Notes: a model not told the origin generated them from the sequence alone. A stretch of 5,857 nucleotides of DNA from Gemmatimonadota bacterium (GCA_003220975.1 QHTX01000045.1:606-6462), one strand, 5' to 3'; counted from the first letter of the stretch, positions 1 to 5,560 are shown. Made by a program: numbers and translations.

Positions 1-228
1 CGGGCCGCGGCGCGAGTCGTGCTGATCAATCCGCCGCCACACCTGCACGAACACGTCCCCCACCACCTCCTCGGCCTCGTCTAGATCTTGCAGGATGCGA
101 AACGCGAGACCGAGCACCCACGGTGCAAGGACATCGTACAGCTCCCCCAGGGCCCGCTCGTCTCCGGCCTTGAGGCGCCGCACCAAAGAGCGCTCTGCCT
201 CTTGACTAAGACGTTTTAGCTGGGTCAC
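1..228 (-). CDS. ECF-type RNA polymerase sigma-70 factor, N-terminal part (runs off left edge)
   Basis: Only the first 76 residues are in the window. Translation from the GTG at 228 gives a short N-terminus, then AGDERALGELYDVLAPWV (residues 21-38), GLAFRILQD (40-48), and an acidic stretch DEAEEVVGDVFVQVW (50-64). This is the usual order of sigma-70 region 2 in ECF factors: 2.1 helix, then the core-binding 2.2 helix with its conserved D/E..V..VF...W pattern. The promoter -10 reading part and region 4 lie outside the window. The start is bounded because an in-frame TAA sits directly upstream (231-229), so GTG 228 is the first possible start in this frame; AGGA lies about 7 bases before it. As a family member it should direct core RNA polymerase to a dedicated promoter set, often under an anti-sigma factor encoded next door; any such gene would lie left of the window. 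It is transcribed away from the methyltransferase. Confidence 0.9.
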   Translation of the reverse strand, partial: MTQLKRLSQEAERSLVRRLKAGDERALGELYDVLAPWVLGLAFRILQDLDEAEEVVGDVFVQVWRRIDQHDSRRGP

Positions 229-254
229 TTAGATTCCTGTATTAGATTCCTGTA
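229..254. repeat. 13-bp perfect tandem duplication in the sigma factor leader
   Basis: TTAGATTCCTGTA occurs twice head to tail, at 229-241 and 242-254. Read on the minus strand, each copy is TACAGGAATCTAA, so AGGA is present twice upstream of the GTG start at 228, the nearer copy at normal Shine-Dalgarno distance. The second copy begins immediately before the start codon. The repeat could be a slippage duplication of the ribosome-binding site or a pair of protein-binding half-sites. Confidence 0.9.
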
Positions 255-351
255 AGAGCACCGATCGAGGGGCGAATTTAGCCGTTTCCATGTATCTTGG
301 TGGCTCATCCGGGCGCCCGGGGTGGATGAGCAGGACAACGCTGGGGGTCTG
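255..351. promoter_or_regulatory. Divergent intergenic region between sigma factor and methyltransferase
   Basis: This AT-richer stretch must hold the promoters of both divergent genes. I cannot place a convincing sigma-70 -35/-10 pair. On the plus strand TGTATCTT at 291-298 resembles an extended -10 without a clear -35. On the minus strand TGGAAAC (290-284) resembles the GGAAC-type -35 of ECF promoters, which would fit autoregulation of the sigma factor, but the matching -10 is not clear. The right part holds the inverted repeat at 304-330. Confidence 0.4.
304..330. repeat. Inverted repeat CTCATCC / GGATGAG upstream of the methyltransferase
   Basis: Perfect 7-bp arms, CTCATCC at 304-310 and GGATGAG at 324-330, flank a GC-rich 13-base centre that begins with the self-complementary GGGCGCCC (311-318). 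No T tract follows, so it does not look like an intrinsic terminator. It covers the GTG at 322, an alternative start for the methyltransferase, and ends 21 bases before the ATG at 352. It could be an operator or a hairpin in the leader RNA. Confidence 0.6.
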
Positions 352-1188
352 ATGCCAGTTCACAGCGATTGTAGCGATTGTGAAGAGGAGCGGTTTTCGT
401 TCGAGGCGTTCACCCGCCACCCCTTCTTCACCGACGTCAACCGGTGGATCGTGGAGCGGGTCATCTGCCCCGGCCGTCGTAAGATCGTCGACCTGGGATG
501 CGGCCCCGGCGCCGTCACCAAGCTGATTCTCGAGCGGTTGGGCGACGCCCGCAACGCGACCGTGATCGGGATCGATCCCTCCGCTTCCGCGCTGCAGAAG
601 GCGCGCGACGCCATCCACTCCAAGGTGGTCGAGTTCATTCAGGGCAGCGCCGAGTGGGTCTCCCGCCTCGTTTCTTCGGCTGACGCGGTCGTGTTCCTCA
701 ATGCCATCCACCTCGTGCCCGACAAGGCGCAGGTCATCGGCGAGATCCGCAAAACCCTGAAGCAGGACGGCGTGTTTGCCTTCAACACGACGTTCTTCAA
801 CGGTGCCTACGTCGAGGGGACGGCCGCCTTCTGGCGTCGCTGGGTCGTGCGCGCCGTGCAGGTGCTGCGTGAGCGCGGGTTCGAAGTACAACACAGCGCA
901 CACGCACACGCAGTCGCGCGGCAGTTCCTCACGGCGGCCGAGTACTCCAACCTGTGCGTGCAGGCGGGCTTCTCGCCGCCGACGATCGACCTGGTCCGCA
1001 TCGAGATGACACCCGAGAGCATGCGTGACATCGGCCGGTTCTCGCTCTTCATCGAGGGGGCGCTGCCGGGTGTGCCGCTCGAAGAAGGCGCGGCGGCGCT
1101 GGAAAAGGGACTCGATCGGGCGATGGACGAGACGGGCGTGCGCACGGTGCCGCGCAACTGGCTGGAGTGCGTCGCCACGGCGGCGTAG
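352..1188 (+). CDS. Class I SAM-dependent methyltransferase, substrate unknown
   Basis: A 278-residue protein with a Rossmann-type methyltransferase core. With the ATG at 352 as residue 1, motif I IVDLGCGPGAVT lies at 45-56 (SAM-binding glycine loop), the acidic ribose-binding strand VIGIDPS at 71-77, a QGSAEW segment at 97-102, the motif IV-like strand ADAVVFLNAIHLVPD at 110-124, and the post-motif LKQDGVFAFNT at 136-146. The C-terminal third is mostly helical and probably forms the substrate cap. The overall pattern resembles UbiE/BioC-like small-molecule methyltransferases, but nothing identifies the acceptor. The frame is also open from a GTG at 322; I prefer ATG 352 because GGGGG at 343-347 precedes it and the GTG lies inside an inverted repeat. 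The N-terminus reads SDCSDC, encoded by a perfect 9-bp duplication. No transmembrane segment or signal peptide is visible. The gene converges on the ATP-grasp gene, whose stop codon begins 1 bp away. Confidence 0.88.
   Translation: MPVHSDCSDCEEERFSFEAFTRHPFFTDVNRWIVERVICPGRRKIVDLGCGPGAVTKLILERLGDARNATVIGIDPSASALQKARDAIHSKVVEFIQGSAEWVSRLVSSADAVVFLNAIHLVPDKAQVIGEIRKTLKQDGVFAFNTTFFNGAYVEGTAAFWRRWVVRAVQVLRERGFEVQHSAHAHAVARQFLTAAEYSNLCVQAGFSPPTIDLVRIEMTPESMRDIGRFSLFIEGALPGVPLEEGAAALEKGLDRAMDETGVRTVPRNWLECVATAA
364..381 (+). repeat. 9-bp tandem duplication inside the methyltransferase N-terminus
   Basis: AGCGATTGT occurs twice in tandem (364-372 and 373-381) and encodes Ser-Asp-Cys twice. Being a multiple of three it keeps the frame. 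It lies before the conserved fold, so it is probably neutral for the catalytic domain, although it creates a CxxC pair. Confidence 0.85.
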
Positions 1189-1196
1189 CCTACGCC
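1182..1196. repeat. Palindrome spanning the two convergent stop codons
   Basis: GGCGTAG (1182-1188) and CTACGCC (1190-1196) are exact inverted copies around C1189. Each arm contains the TAG stop of one of the two convergent genes. A one-base loop cannot fold as a simple hairpin, and no T tract is present on either strand, so an intrinsic terminator is not supported. The symmetry may be partly chance, since both genes end with a GCG or GCG-like alanine codon and TAG. Confidence 0.55.
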
Positions 1197-2443
1197 AACA
1201 CGAACTCCAGGCGTCGATGCGCCTCTCGTAGCGCCGCGACCACGGCCTCAGGCGTTTCCCCCCGCGCGAAGATAAATCCCGGGTAGCGCGATCCCTCGGG
1301 CCACGGGACCAGAGTCTGTCCCGGGTGCGCCGTGATCGCGACCTCCTCGACCAGCGGCACGGCGCGCGCTTCCGCCAGTCCCCGCACCTCGCGCAGCACG
1401 CCGCCCCGCGGCACCGGAATCATCATGACACCCGACGCGAGCCGCTCGCGCTCCAGTGCCGGCAGCGGCATCCCAAGGGCGTTTCGCAGGACGACCTCTT
1501 CCAGCGAGACCCAGCTGCTCCCGGCTCCCTGCTCCCTGCTCCCGAATCGTAGCGCCCCACTGCACCTTCCCCCGATCGGTCGCGCCGCGAGCTCGATGAG
1601 CCAGGGCCCCCGGTCGTTGTAGCGCAGCTCGGCATGCACGGGTCCCTCCCACAGGCCCAGCGCAGTAACCGCCTGCTGCGCGCAGTCGGCGATCTTCTGC
1701 TGCGCGTTCGCCGGCAGGGCGGAGGGCGTGACGTAAATCGTCTCCTCGAAGAAGGGGCCGTCGAGGGGGTCGGGCTTGTCGAACAGCGCGAGCGTGCGGA
1801 GCCGACCCCCGGTGACGAGCCCTTCGAGCGCCACCTCCGGGCCCGGGATGAAGTCTTCCACGAGGACCTGCCCGGCCCAGTCGCCGCAGCGCGCCACATC
1901 CGGCTCCTCGAGGATGGCCCTGAGCCTGCCGAACGCCGCCACGAGCCCCGCAGGGTCGTCGGCGCGGATGACGCCGCGCGACGCCGCGAGCCGCAGCGGC
2001 TTGAGCACGCAGGGGTAGCGCGCCGCGGCGGCGACGGCGTGCGGGTCTTCCGTGGTGCGATGGCGCGCGAACCGGGGGACGGGCACGCGGGCCTCGGCGA
2101 GCAGCACGCGTTGCCGGTACTTGTCGCGCGCCGCCGTTGCCGCCCCGACCGGATTACCGCGCAGCCGCAGCTTCGCCGCGACGGCGGCAGCGACCACGGC
2201 CGTGTCGTCGTCCACGCCGACGACGCCGTGCACGGGAACCTGCTCGGCGAACGCCCGGGCCTGGGCGGCTGCCTGCTCGGGAAGCCGGAAGTCGAGGGTC
2301 AAAAGCCGGTCGGGCTGAGCTTGCGCGAAGGTGCTGGGTTGTTCGGAGGCGACCGTCAGGTCGACGCTGAGCCGGCGGGCCGCCTCCACGAACGCCGCCG
2401 CTCGATACGTCGCCGTGGGCAGGAGCAGGAGCAGGCGGGGCAT
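1190..2443 (-). CDS. ATP-grasp domain ligase, substrate unknown
   Basis: A 417-residue protein from ATG 2443. Residues 1-100 form the N-terminal Rossmann-like half (MPRLLLLLPTATYRAAAF at 1-18; VVGVDDDTAVVAAAVA at 74-89). The ATP-grasp fold follows: RDKYRQRVLLAEARVPVP (106-123), the ATP-binding lysine strand YPCVLKPL with Lys148, SRGV (155-158), the adenine-contacting VLVEDFIPG (194-202), and the metal-binding HAELRYND (270-277) and IELAARPIGG (283-292) with Glu272 and Glu284. Such enzymes join a carboxylate to an amine or thiol through an acyl-phosphate. The architecture resembles the ATP-grasp_4 / L-amino-acid ligase and carboxylase-like groups, but the substrate cannot be read from the sequence. 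Between ALRFG and VSLEE (about 301-311) it carries an unusual insert REQGAGSSW encoded by a 7-bp repeat. The frame is open to a GTG at 2482, but that start sits in hairpin DNA and would add 13 residues before the family-like MPRLLLLLP start. No clear Shine-Dalgarno is seen. Confidence 0.87.
   Translation of the reverse strand: MPRLLLLLPTATYRAAAFVEAARRLSVDLTVASEQPSTFAQAQPDRLLTLDFRLPEQAAAQARAFAEQVPVHGVVGVDDDTAVVAAAVAAKLRLRGNPVGAATAARDKYRQRVLLAEARVPVPRFARHRTTEDPHAVAAAARYPCVLKPLRLAASRGVIRADDPAGLVAAFGRLRAILEEPDVARCGDWAGQVLVEDFIPGPEVALEGLVTGGRLRTLALFDKPDPLDGPFFEETIYVTPSALPANAQQKIADCAQQAVTALGLWEGPVHAELRYNDRGPWLIELAARPIGGRCSGALRFGSREQGAGSSWVSLEEVVLRNALGMPLPALERERLASGVMMIPVPRGGVLREVRGLAEARAVPLVEEVAITAHPGQTLVPWPEGSRYPGFIFARGETPEAVVAALREAHRRLEFVLA
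1516..1543 (-). repeat. Four tandem 7-bp units (GGGAGCA-type) inside the ATP-grasp gene
   Basis: On the plus strand the units are TGCTCCC (1516-1522), GGCTCCC (1523-1529), TGCTCCC (1530-1536) and TGCTCCC (1537-1543); on the coding strand they read GGGAGCA, with one variant GGGAGCC. They encode residues 301-310 of the ligase, just after the catalytic IELAARPIGG segment. Three units make 21 bases, so loss or gain of a single unit would break the frame. Confidence 0.93.
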
Positions 2444-2459
2444 CGAGCGGTGCGGGATT

Positions 2460-2492
2460 GCCGTGCCGTAGGGGCACGGCACTACGGTGCCG
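2460..2492 (-). promoter_or_regulatory. Overlapping, mutually exclusive stem-loops between nfu and the ATP-grasp gene
   Basis: Two perfect stems overlap: GCCGTGCC (2460-2467) with GGCACGGC (2473-2480), loop 5, and CGGCAC (2477-2482) with GTGCCG (2487-2492), loop 4. A third pairing, CCGTAG (2466-2471) with CTACGG (2482-2487), competes with both. The block begins directly after the nfu stop codon on the minus strand and lies just before the preferred ATP-grasp start. No run of T follows, so it is not a classic intrinsic terminator; it may cause partial termination, protect the 3' end of the message, or switch between structures. Confidence 0.5.
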
Positions 2493-3107
2493 CTACTTCT
2501 TGGCGGCGGCGAAGTAGGGGTTCGAGCCTGCCGCGTGGTCCGTGATATCGACCACCCCTTTCACGTCGGGAACGTGCTCGTGCAACATCGCCTCGATGCC
2601 CTGGCGCAGGGTCACGTCCGCCATCCCGCAGCCCTGGCACCCGCCGCCCAGGCGCAGCATCACCACGGCGTCCTGCACGTCGATCAGCTCGACGCGGCCG
2701 CCGTGGCGGGCGACCATCGGATTCACCTGATGCTCGAATAGGTCGGCCACCCGCTCGTACAGCGCGTCGTCGTCGGCCCCCCCCCCGCCAGAGGTGGCGA
2801 GCTTGGCTGCCACTGCGGGCCGCCCGCTCGCGAGCGCCGCGCGGATCGCCTGACCCACCGCCTTGCCCACGACCTGCCACGGCGTGGGGCTCCGCTTCGC
2901 CACCGTGACGAGCCCGCCCGACACGATCACCTCGGCGACGTCGGCGCCCGGGATCGCAAAGATGGCCTCCACGAGCGGCGAACCCTTGGCCTCTTCAGGC
3001 GACGCGAACCGCCGCACGCCGCCCGCGTGCACGGGCTCGCTCACCAGGAACTTGCAGCGGCCGATGTCGACCGGCTCGGCGCTGATCCGGATCTCGGGCG
3101 GCGTCAT
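2493..3107 (-). CDS. Nfu/NifU-type iron-sulfur cluster carrier protein
   Basis: A 204-residue cytosolic protein with two domains. Residues about 5-92 match the Nfu N-terminal domain, with KFLVSEPV (19-26), SPEEAKGSPLVEAIFAIPG (36-54) and VSGGLVTVAKR (62-72). A glycine-rich linker (about 108-111) follows, then the NifU C-terminal domain at about 115-190 with ALYERVADLFEHQVNPMV, HGGRVELIDV and the cluster-binding motif GGGCQGCGMADVTLRQGIE. The two cysteines of CxxC bind a bridging [4Fe-4S] cluster between two subunits in known NfuA-type proteins, which pass clusters to apo-enzymes. Both cysteines are present and the length is normal for a two-domain Nfu. I do not assign nfuA firmly because the N-terminal domain is of the Nfu_N type rather than the degenerate IscA-like domain of E. 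coli NfuA. The linker glycines are encoded by a run of ten G. It follows metE by 46 bp and could share its transcript. The start is the ATG at 3107; only a weak AGG precedes it. Confidence 0.92.
   Translation of the reverse strand: MTPPEIRISAEPVDIGRCKFLVSEPVHAGGVRRFASPEEAKGSPLVEAIFAIPGADVAEVIVSGGLVTVAKRSPTPWQVVGKAVGQAIRAALASGRPAVAAKLATSGGGGADDDALYERVADLFEHQVNPMVARHGGRVELIDVQDAVVMLRLGGGCQGCGMADVTLRQGIEAMLHEHVPDVKGVVDITDHAAGSNPYFAAAKK
2777..2786 (-). repeat. G10 homopolymer in the nfu interdomain linker
   Basis: Ten consecutive C on the plus strand (G on the coding strand) encode the glycine linker between the two Nfu domains. The frame through the tract is intact here, since the CxxC domain downstream reads correctly. 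A one-base slip would separate the cluster-binding domain from the N-terminal domain. Confidence 0.95.
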
Positions 3108-3120
3108 GAGGGGAACCTAA

Positions 3121-3140
3121 CCCCGGACGCAAGCCCGGGG
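3121..3140 (-). promoter_or_regulatory. Small hairpin in the metE-nfu gap
   Basis: CCCCGG (3121-3126) and CCGGGG (3135-3140) form a 6-bp GC stem with an 8-base loop. On the minus strand it lies 13 bases after the metE stop and is followed by GTTAGGTT, which is too poor in T for a confident intrinsic terminator. The same DNA is the leader of the nfu gene, so a processing or attenuation role is equally possible. Confidence 0.4.
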
Positions 3141-3153
3141 GAACTCCCGGCGC

Positions 3154-3524
3154 TCATACGCGGTCCGCGGCGGCGTGCGCGGGGGCGGGGCGCAGCTGCC
3201 GCGCCGCCTGCACCATGTTCCGGAGCGAGGGCAGCGTCTCCTCCCAGCCGCGCGTTTTGAGCCCGCAGTCGGGATTGACCCAGATCTGGCGGTCGTCCAG
3301 CACCTCCCGCATGCGCTTGAGCGCCTGGACGATCTCCGGGGTGCTCGGCACCCGGGGCGAGTGGATGTCGTAGACGCCCGGCCCGATCTCGTTGGGGTAC
3401 TTGTATTCCTTCAATCCCTCGAGCAGCTCCGAGCCCGAGCGGGCGTTCTCGATGGAGATGACGTCGGCGTCCATCTTCTCGATCACGCGGAGCACGTCGT
3501 TGAACTCGCTGTAGCACATGTGCG
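3154..3524 (-). pseudogene. metE: metE C-terminal, zinc-site part, out of frame with the rest
   Basis: This is the final 123 codons of metE, displaced from the upstream frame by the 5-bp duplication at 3525-3534. It reads HMCYSEFNDV, VISIENARSGSELLEG, YPNEIGPGVYDIHSP and IWVNPDCGLKTRGWEETL, all hallmarks of the MetE C-terminal domain. It holds every zinc ligand: in the restored numbering His651, Cys653, Glu675 and Cys736, each exactly 10 above E. coli His641, Cys643, Glu665 and Cys726. The open frame extends upstream to a GTG at 3609, but those codons are a shadow of the other frame. An internal ATG at 3519 could start a 121-residue fragment, which would lack His651. Alone it cannot form the active enzyme. 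The stop is TGA at 3156-3154. Confidence 0.9.
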
Positions 3525-5477
3525 TGTGGTGTGGATCTGGGTCGCGTCCGACACGCCGGCCGTCGCCAGCCGGAAGGCGTTCACCGCCCACTCGAGATAT
3601 CCGGGCCACTCCGCCCGGCGCAGCGGCAGCCCCTCGCGCAGCGCCGGCTCGTCGATCTGAATCACGCGGATCCCCGCCGCCTCCAGGTCCTTCACCTCGT
3701 CCCGAATCGCGAGCGCCAGCTGCTTGGCGGTATCGGCGCGCGGCTGGTCGTCACGCACGAACGACCACTGCAGGATGGTGACCGGCCCGGTGAGCATCCC
3801 CTTCACGGGCCGCGCGGTCTTGGACTGCGCGAACGTGCTCCAGCGCACCGTCATCGGTCGCGGCCGCGAGACGTCCCCGTAGATGATCGGCGGCTTGACG
3901 TAGCGCGTGCCGTACGACTGCACCCAGGCGTGCTCCGTGAACGCGAACCCCTGCAGCTGCTCGCCGAAGTACTCCACCATGTCGTTGCGCTCGAACTCCC
4001 CGTGCACCAGCACGTCGAGCCCCAGCTCCTCCTGGAGCTTGAGGGTGCGCGTGATCTGATCGGCGATGAACGCCTCGTAGTCCGAGGCCGGCAACGTCCC
4101 CTCGTGCAGTTTCTTCCGCGCGGCCCGCACCTCGGCGGTCTGCGGGAAGGAGCCGATCGTCGTGGTGGGGAAGAGCGGCAGCCGCAGCTGCTTCTTGCGC
4201 CGCTCGGGGTAGGGCGACGCCCGCCGCATGTCGCGCTCCGTCGCGCCCCGCACCCGCTGCCTGACCGCGGGGTCGTGAATGCGGCGCGACTGGCGCCGCA
4301 CCGCGAGCGCGCGCGCGTTGCCGTCCAGCTCCGCCGCCACGCTGTCCCGCCCGTCGCGCAGCGCGCGCGTCAGGATCGCGACCTCCGCGAGCTTCTGCTT
4401 GGCGAACGCCAGCCACCCCTTGAGCTCGGCGTCGAGCCGCTTCTCGAGGTCGAGGTCGATCGGCACGTGGAGCAGCGAGCACGACGGCGCCACCCACAGT
4501 TGCGCCGCGCCGGCGCGCTCCAGGGCCTCCTCCAACTGGCGCAGGGCGGCGTTGAGATCGGCCTTCCAGATGTTGCGCCCGTCGATCACGCCGAGCGACA
4601 GGACTTTACCCTCGCGGCCGCCGCCCGCGGGCCAGGCCTTGAGGAACGCGTCCAGCTGCCCGGGAGCCCGCGTGGCGTCGACGTGCAGCCCCGCCACCGG
4701 CAGCTCGAGCGCCGTAGGCACGTTGTCGTCCAGCCCCGCGAAGTACGTGGCGACGAGCAGCTTCACCTTGGACACGCGGTCGGCGAGAAAGCGATAGGCC
4801 CGCCCGAAGGCGGCGCGCTCCGCCGGCGTACGGTCGAGCGCCAGACACGGCTCGTCCAGCTGCACCCAGGTCGCCCCGGCCGCGCCCAGGCGCGACAGCG
4901 CGTCGGCGTACACCGGGAGCAGCGCGTCGAGCAGCGACAGCCGGTCGAAGCGCGCGGTGCGCGCCTTCCCCAGCAACAGGAAGGTCACGGGGCCGATCAG
5001 CACGGGCTTGGTGTGGATGCCCAGCGCCTTCGCTTCCTGGAACTCGTCCACCGGCTTCGAGGAGGACAGGCGAAACGCCTGCGCCGGCTCGAACTCGGGC
5101 ACGATGTAGTGGTAATTGGTGTCAAACCACTTCGTCATTTCCATCGCGGTGACGTCGCGACCGCCCTGCTGCGCGCCTCGCGCCATGGCGAAGTAGGTGT
5201 CGAGATCCACCGGCCCGCCCACCCAGCCGTATCGCTTGGGGACCGCGCCCACGAGCGCGCAGATATCCAGCATCCGGTCGTAGTAGGAGAAATCGTTCGA
5301 GGGAACGAGGTCGAGCCCCGCGGCCTGCTGCAGCCGCCAGTGCCGGGCGCGCAGCTCGGCGCCGGTCTTGAGCAGGGCGTCGCGCGCGACCTTCCCGTTC
5401 CAGTAGCTCTCGGTAGCGCGCTTCAACTCGCGCCCGGCTCCGAGGGGAGGGAAGCCGAGATTGTGGGCAATCGGCAT
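3483..5477 (-). CDS. metE: Cobalamin-independent methionine synthase MetE, frameshifted near the C-terminus
   Basis: MetE transfers the methyl group of 5-methyltetrahydrofolate (polyglutamate) to homocysteine, the last step of methionine synthesis, using a zinc ion and no B12. This frame gives 664 residues. The N-terminal barrel starts HNLGFPPLGAGRELKRA with the folate-contacting RELK at 16-19 and Lys116 in EMTKWFDTNYHY. The C-terminal catalytic barrel begins near LFPTTTIGSFPQT (435-447) and has LDVLVHGEFERNDMVEYFGE (487-506), KPVKGMLTGPVTILQWS and IQIDEPALREGLPLRR with Asp609 and Glu615 for homocysteine. After QIHT (647-650) it leaves the family sequence and ends in 14 unrelated residues. 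Removing one copy of a 5-bp duplication restores a 772-residue MetE, close to the usual 750-780. As read, the product lacks all zinc ligands and should be inactive. The usual FPRIG motif is FPPLG here. No clear Shine-Dalgarno precedes the ATG at 5477. A sequencing error cannot be excluded. Confidence 0.93.
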   Translation of the reverse strand: MPIAHNLGFPPLGAGRELKRATESYWNGKVARDALLKTGAELRARHWRLQQAAGLDLVPSNDFSYYDRMLDICALVGAVPKRYGWVGGPVDLDTYFAMARGAQQGGRDVTAMEMTKWFDTNYHYIVPEFEPAQAFRLSSSKPVDEFQEAKALGIHTKPVLIGPVTFLLLGKARTARFDRLSLLDALLPVYADALSRLGAAGATWVQLDEPCLALDRTPAERAAFGRAYRFLADRVSKVKLLVATYFAGLDDNVPTALELPVAGLHVDATRAPGQLDAFLKAWPAGGGREGKVLSLGVIDGRNIWKADLNAALRQLEEALERAGAAQLWVAPSCSLLHVPIDLDLEKRLDAELKGWLAFAKQKLAEVAILTRALRDGRDSVAAELDGNARALAVRRQSRRIHDPAVRQRVRGATERDMRRASPYPERRKKQLRLPLFPTTTIGSFPQTAEVRAARKKLHEGTLPASDYEAFIADQITRTLKLQEELGLDVLVHGEFERNDMVEYFGEQLQGFAFTEHAWVQSYGTRYVKPPIIYGDVSRPRPMTVRWSTFAQSKTARPVKGMLTGPVTILQWSFVRDDQPRADTAKQLALAIRDEVKDLEAAGIRVIQIDEPALREGLPLRRAEWPGYLEWAVNAFRLATAGVSDATQIHTTRTCATASSTTCSA
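3525..3534 (-). repeat. 5-bp tandem duplication causing the metE frameshift
   Basis: TGTGG is present twice in tandem (3525-3529 and 3530-3534); on the coding strand this is CCACA twice. With a single copy the coding strand would read ATC CAC ACG CAC ATG TGC, giving Ile-His-Thr-His-Met-Cys, exactly the conserved MetE sequence. With two copies the frame shifts just after His649, before the zinc ligands. Confidence 0.92.
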
Positions 5478-5522
5478 AGGGAAGGGAATCTACCCAGGGA
5501 AGGAGGCGTGGGGAGTGGGCCG
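5478..5522 (-). promoter_or_regulatory. Short metE leader, possible leaderless promoter
   Basis: Only about 45 bp separate the terminator T tract from the metE ATG, too short for a SAM or cobalamin riboswitch, and none is seen. On the minus strand TAGATT (5492-5487) resembles a -10 box and lies 9 bases before the ATG, which would place transcription start at or near the start codon; a convincing -35 is not visible. CCTTCCCT occurs twice (5503-5496 and 5485-5478), and no purine-rich Shine-Dalgarno is present. Confidence 0.35.
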
Positions 5523-5560
5523 AAAACACCGGCGCCGGGTCGACCGAGTCGGCCCGGCGC
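5523..5560 (-). terminator. Likely intrinsic terminator of the right-edge gene
   Basis: GCGCCGGG (5532-5539) pairs with CCCGGCGC (5553-5560), and inside it CGAC (5541-5544) pairs with GTCG (5548-5551) around a 3-base loop; only the pair 5540/5552 is imperfect. On the minus strand this 13-position stem is followed, after CGGTG, by TTTT (5526-5523). It lies 26 bases past the stop of the gene at 5587, as expected for a terminator separating that gene from metE. Confidence 0.7.

Noticed and set aside
229..909. 226-codon minus-strand open frame opposite the methyltransferase
   Set aside because: The plus strand encodes clear methyltransferase motifs over most of this interval. The frame ends at the TAA directly before the sigma factor GTG, so it is useful only to bound that start.
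1634..2545. 303-codon plus-strand open frame opposite the ATP-grasp gene
   Set aside because: The opposite strand carries clear ATP-grasp motifs; this translation is Arg/Gly-rich with no recognisable motif and runs across the nfu stop region.
3483..3609. Programmed ribosomal frameshift in metE
   Set aside because: There is no slippery heptamer or downstream pseudoknot evidence, MetE is not known to be made this way, and the simple 5-bp duplication fully explains the shift.
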